Shown here piece by piece: positions 61,112 to 64,000 of a stretch of 64,000 nucleotides of DNA. The DNA is from Omphiscola glabra (lineage: Eukaryota > Mollusca > Gastropoda > Lymnaeidae): assembly GCA_964017045.1 (NCBI GenBank), contig OZ024798.1, forward strand, positions 10,685,793-10,749,792, in the 5' to 3' direction. The position numbers and the translations under genes are program-made. How positions within the stretch are numbered: the first letter of the stretch is position 1; the number at the start of each line of letters is the position of its first letter. Below the pieces are notes generated by a model. The model searched no databases. It was not told the DNA's origin and saw only the letters and a program-made list of their open reading frames with translations.

Positions 61112-61317
61112 ACAGCTCAATGTCGCATATACTCGAGGGAGAATCCATTAAATATTGAAGGGTGTGCGTTTCCAGGTCTCTACACCGATGCTCTGTTTTC
61201 GAAATGACTCAAGTATACTCCCAAAACATCGTGATTAAAAAAATCACCACCTTACAATAAATAATACTTTCCCTACTACAAATTTGTGCAATCAACTATA
61301 CGCCTCATGCCTTATAG

Positions 61318-62922
61318 CAGGCCTGCACGACATACGGCCCGCGGGTCGCATGCGGCCCACCAGCACACAATTTGCGGCCCGCGAAGACTTTGGTGAAAAT
61401 TCATATTATATATTACAAATAATATTCCCTAGTTTGCTGATTTATAATACTACCAATGTATAATGTATATGTACAGAAAATTATATAAATATTAAGTTAA
61501 TTTTTTAAATAATCAATAAGTAAATATTTTTTTTTTAAATTCTCACCTCTACTTGAAATGAATGTTTTTTTGTTTTTTTTAAATTACATCAAATTAAATT
61601 ACTAAATACTTATCGTCGAGTAAATACTCACTAATGTTTTCTTTATAAAAAAATCTGGACCGTGAAAAGTACAAACATCTTTAGGAAGTTGCACTAACAA
61701 CTTATATATGTGAATAGACATTTTCAATATTGAACTTTAATAATTGCAAGTGTTATGAAGGATGACGTGTTTTGATACACGCTTAGCCCGCATTCCACGT
61801 GCATGACCTCTTTTCAGTCGAGGCCGTTGGGGGGGGGGGGGGTGGCTAGAAAAATATCACTTTGTTGACATTTTAGTTTACTTTCGTCCGTTTCAGTCGA
61901 ACGTTGTAGAATGATCTCGAGAATGCGGGAAGCAGTGAGACTGCGTATTATTTTCTAGAATGATCATTTGAAGTAGACTATAACAGGTTGAACGACTGAA
62001 CGTGCAGGGAGAGATTTTCCTTTCCTTTATCACGAGATGTGCTGTGTGTCATTATTTAATACTAGACAGTACTTTGTTATGTGTAGTTTTTCATTGTACC
62101 ACTTGAACTCATTGTATTTTTACATACAGTACCGGTACCAGTCATACTGTAAGGTAATGATTTTAATCATATTGTTTTACTTTTGTCATTCATAGAAATT
62201 AACAAATTAAAAAATTATTAATTGTAATTAGCCCTGACTTTGTTTATCGTTCTAATTGTTATTGTTTTTAAACTTTGGCTATCGTCCTTTATTATGGACT
62301 GTTGTGAAATGAGCCAATAGATTAAAATAAGAGATACAATTCTATCTTAATAGCAGTCCGTAATACAAGCAACGCTCATGTTTGACTGATGATCATTTGG
62401 AAGACATCTTGAGATCAGCCACTTATCTCCTGAATGCGACATCTTGAGATCAGCCACTTATCTCCTGAATACGACATCTTGAGAACAGCCACTTATCTCC
62501 TGAATAAGACATCTTGAGATCAGCCACTTATCTCCTGAATACGACATCTTGAGAACAGCCACTTATCTCCCGAATACGACATCTTGAGAACAGCCACCTA
62601 TCTCCTGAATACGACATCTTGAGATCAGCCACTTATCTCCTGAATACGACAAACTTGAGAACAGCCACTTATCTCCTGAATACGACAAACTTGAGAACAG
62701 CCACTTATATCCTGAATACGACAAACTTGAGAACAGCCACTTATCTCCTGAATACGACAAACTTGTCGATGCAATGTGTAACACTAAATTGATTCCGTAA
62801 GTTACGTACTATTCTTTATTATTATTTTAATAGCTTTCCCCTGTCCTATTTTCTTTCGGCCTGCACAAGTTTTTTTTATATAGTACTACGGCCCGCCTTT
62901 CATTTTGAGTTGTGTAGGCCTG
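61318..62922. mobile_element. 1.6-kb non-autonomous hAT element with 8-bp target duplication
   Basis: The left end is caggcctgcacgac and the inverted right end caggcctacacaac. A perfect 8-bp duplication, ccttatag, flanks it at 61310-61317 and 62923-62930. Subterminal cggcccgcgg/gcggcccg motifs follow. No transposase frame is present, and a 35-bp minisatellite fills part of the interior (62398-62765). The right 70 bp is shared with the left end of the element at 38944. Confidence 0.88.
62398..62765. repeat. 35-bp tandem repeat inside a hAT element, about 10 copies
   Basis: gacatcttgagatcagccac recurs at 35-base steps (62403, 62438 and on). The later copies have gacaaacttgag and run 36 bases. 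Confidence 0.93.
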
Positions 62923-63370
62923 CCTTATAGAGAATTCGGAATAGCTAAAAACTTACATTATAATATTCTGTATGGAAAATCCGTCATTTTTTTTTTTTGA
63001 CGGGCAATGGTAGTTGGTAGGAAGGATAATCTCAGAACTCACTTGCATTGGCAGCCCTTGCGTGACGTCACGCATTGTCCAGGTTCAGCGTCACGCACGA
63101 TTAAAATGACGTAGTTCAAACCCATTATCTGGGCCGAGAGTAAAATCCCCGTGGGTAGACAGCAGTGGAATCCCAAAAACGTTGTAAAGGCGTACTGGAG
63201 AGTAGACCATAACCATATGTGTATAAATATGGGGTTAGGATGGGGTCAGCCGGCTGTTGAATTTTGACTAATCGACTCAATCGGTTGTTAAATTTTTGAC
63301 TGTTCTAACGAACCGATTGATAAGAGTGTAAACAAATTAAAATATACAAACACGTTGATTATAACTGAGC

Positions 63371-63813
63371 CGCTAAGTACCGAGATATTTGATTGGCCGC
63401 ACACCGCCAAGTACCGAGATATTTGATTGGCCGCACACTGCCAAGTACCGAGATATTTGATTGGCCGCACACCGCCAAGTACCGAGATATTTGATTGGCC
63501 GCACACCGCCAAGTACCGAGATATTTGATTGGCCGCACACCGCCAAGTACCGAGATATTTGATTGGCCGCACACCGCCAAGTACCGAGATATTTGATTGG
63601 CCGCACACCGCCAAGTACCGAGATATTTGATTGGCCGCACACCGCCACGTACCGAGATATTTGATTGGCCGCACACCGCCAAGTACCGAGATATTTGATT
63701 GGCCGCACACCGCCAAGTACCGAGATATTTGATTGGCCGCACACCGCCAAGTACCGAGATATTTGATTGGCCGCACACCGCCAAGTACCGAGATATTTGA
63801 TTGGCCGCACACC
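63371..63813. repeat. 34-bp tandem repeat, about 13 copies
   Basis: gtaccgagatatttgattgg recurs every 34 bases from 63377. Copies are nearly identical, so the array is young. Because 34 is not a multiple of 3 and the unit has no minus-strand stop in any frame, all three minus frames are open across the array. Confidence 0.96.
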
Positions 63814-63924
63814 GCCGGTGACGCAATATGCTGTATGTTTACGTCATCTCCAATAGTGTGCCTGCATGTCTTCTGGATCGAGTGATTGCCACTCATTATT
63901 GGCATCCCATTACCGTATTTTCGC

Positions 63925-64000
63925 GCATGTAAGGACGCACCTGTATGTAAGGACGCACCTGTATGTAAGGACGCACCTGTATGTAAGGACGCACCTGTAT
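63925..64000. repeat. 18-bp tandem repeat running off the window
   Basis: gtaaggacgcacctgtat is repeated at 63929, 63947 and on to the last base; the array continues beyond the window. Confidence 0.93.

Noticed and set aside
63288..63905. 205-codon minus-strand open frame with VCGQSNISVLG-type repeats, plus two overlapping frames
   Set aside because: All three minus frames are open because the 34-bp unit lacks stops; no splice signals or unique coding sequence.
53200..64000. CRISPR-like arrays
   Set aside because: Repeats are directly tandem without unique spacers, and the genome is eukaryotic.

Overview
The window is animal nuclear DNA. It is AT-rich, intron-rich and crowded with hAT transposons, LINE remnants and minisatellites. 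The repeat content suggests a gastropod mollusc, possibly a freshwater pulmonate: a SPIN/OC1-like hAT element and snail-type LINE 3' ends are present. That assignment is an inference from remembered families, not a database result.

The dominant gene is a complete or nearly complete ARID1 (BAF250/Osa) gene on the minus strand. It runs from about 47,292 to a stop codon at 5,609. I resolved 17 exons whose splice sites and reading phases all agree. They give a model of about 2,547 residues, with an N-terminal TPTLNNLL motif, a long Gly/Pro/Met/Ser-rich disordered region, an ARID DNA-binding domain and a C-terminal BAF250_C core-binding region. An acceptor at the 5' end of the first coding exon implies at least one more upstream exon, not found. 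A 75-nt in-frame candidate cassette exon and a tandem donor site suggest alternative isoforms. Converging on it tail to tail, at 70-1,501 on the plus strand, are the last two exons of an unrecognised Ser/acid-rich protein.

The ARID1 introns hold a 54-bp and a 51-bp tandem repeat, two truncated LINEs fused head to head, a hAT element with an 8-bp target duplication, and a 399-bp perfect-ended foldback element.

From about 50 kb to the end the window is accessory. It holds two small MITEs, a LINE fragment lying between two related 15-bp arrays, about ten more minisatellites (periods 18, 21, 22, 33, 34, 35, 42 and 77 bp and GATA), a 1.6-kb hAT element, and one striking minus-strand ORF (56,490-58,022). 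That ORF encodes a 510-residue protein lacking Cys and built almost wholly of consecutive 11-residue modules. I recognise no family for it; it is the best candidate here for something undescribed.
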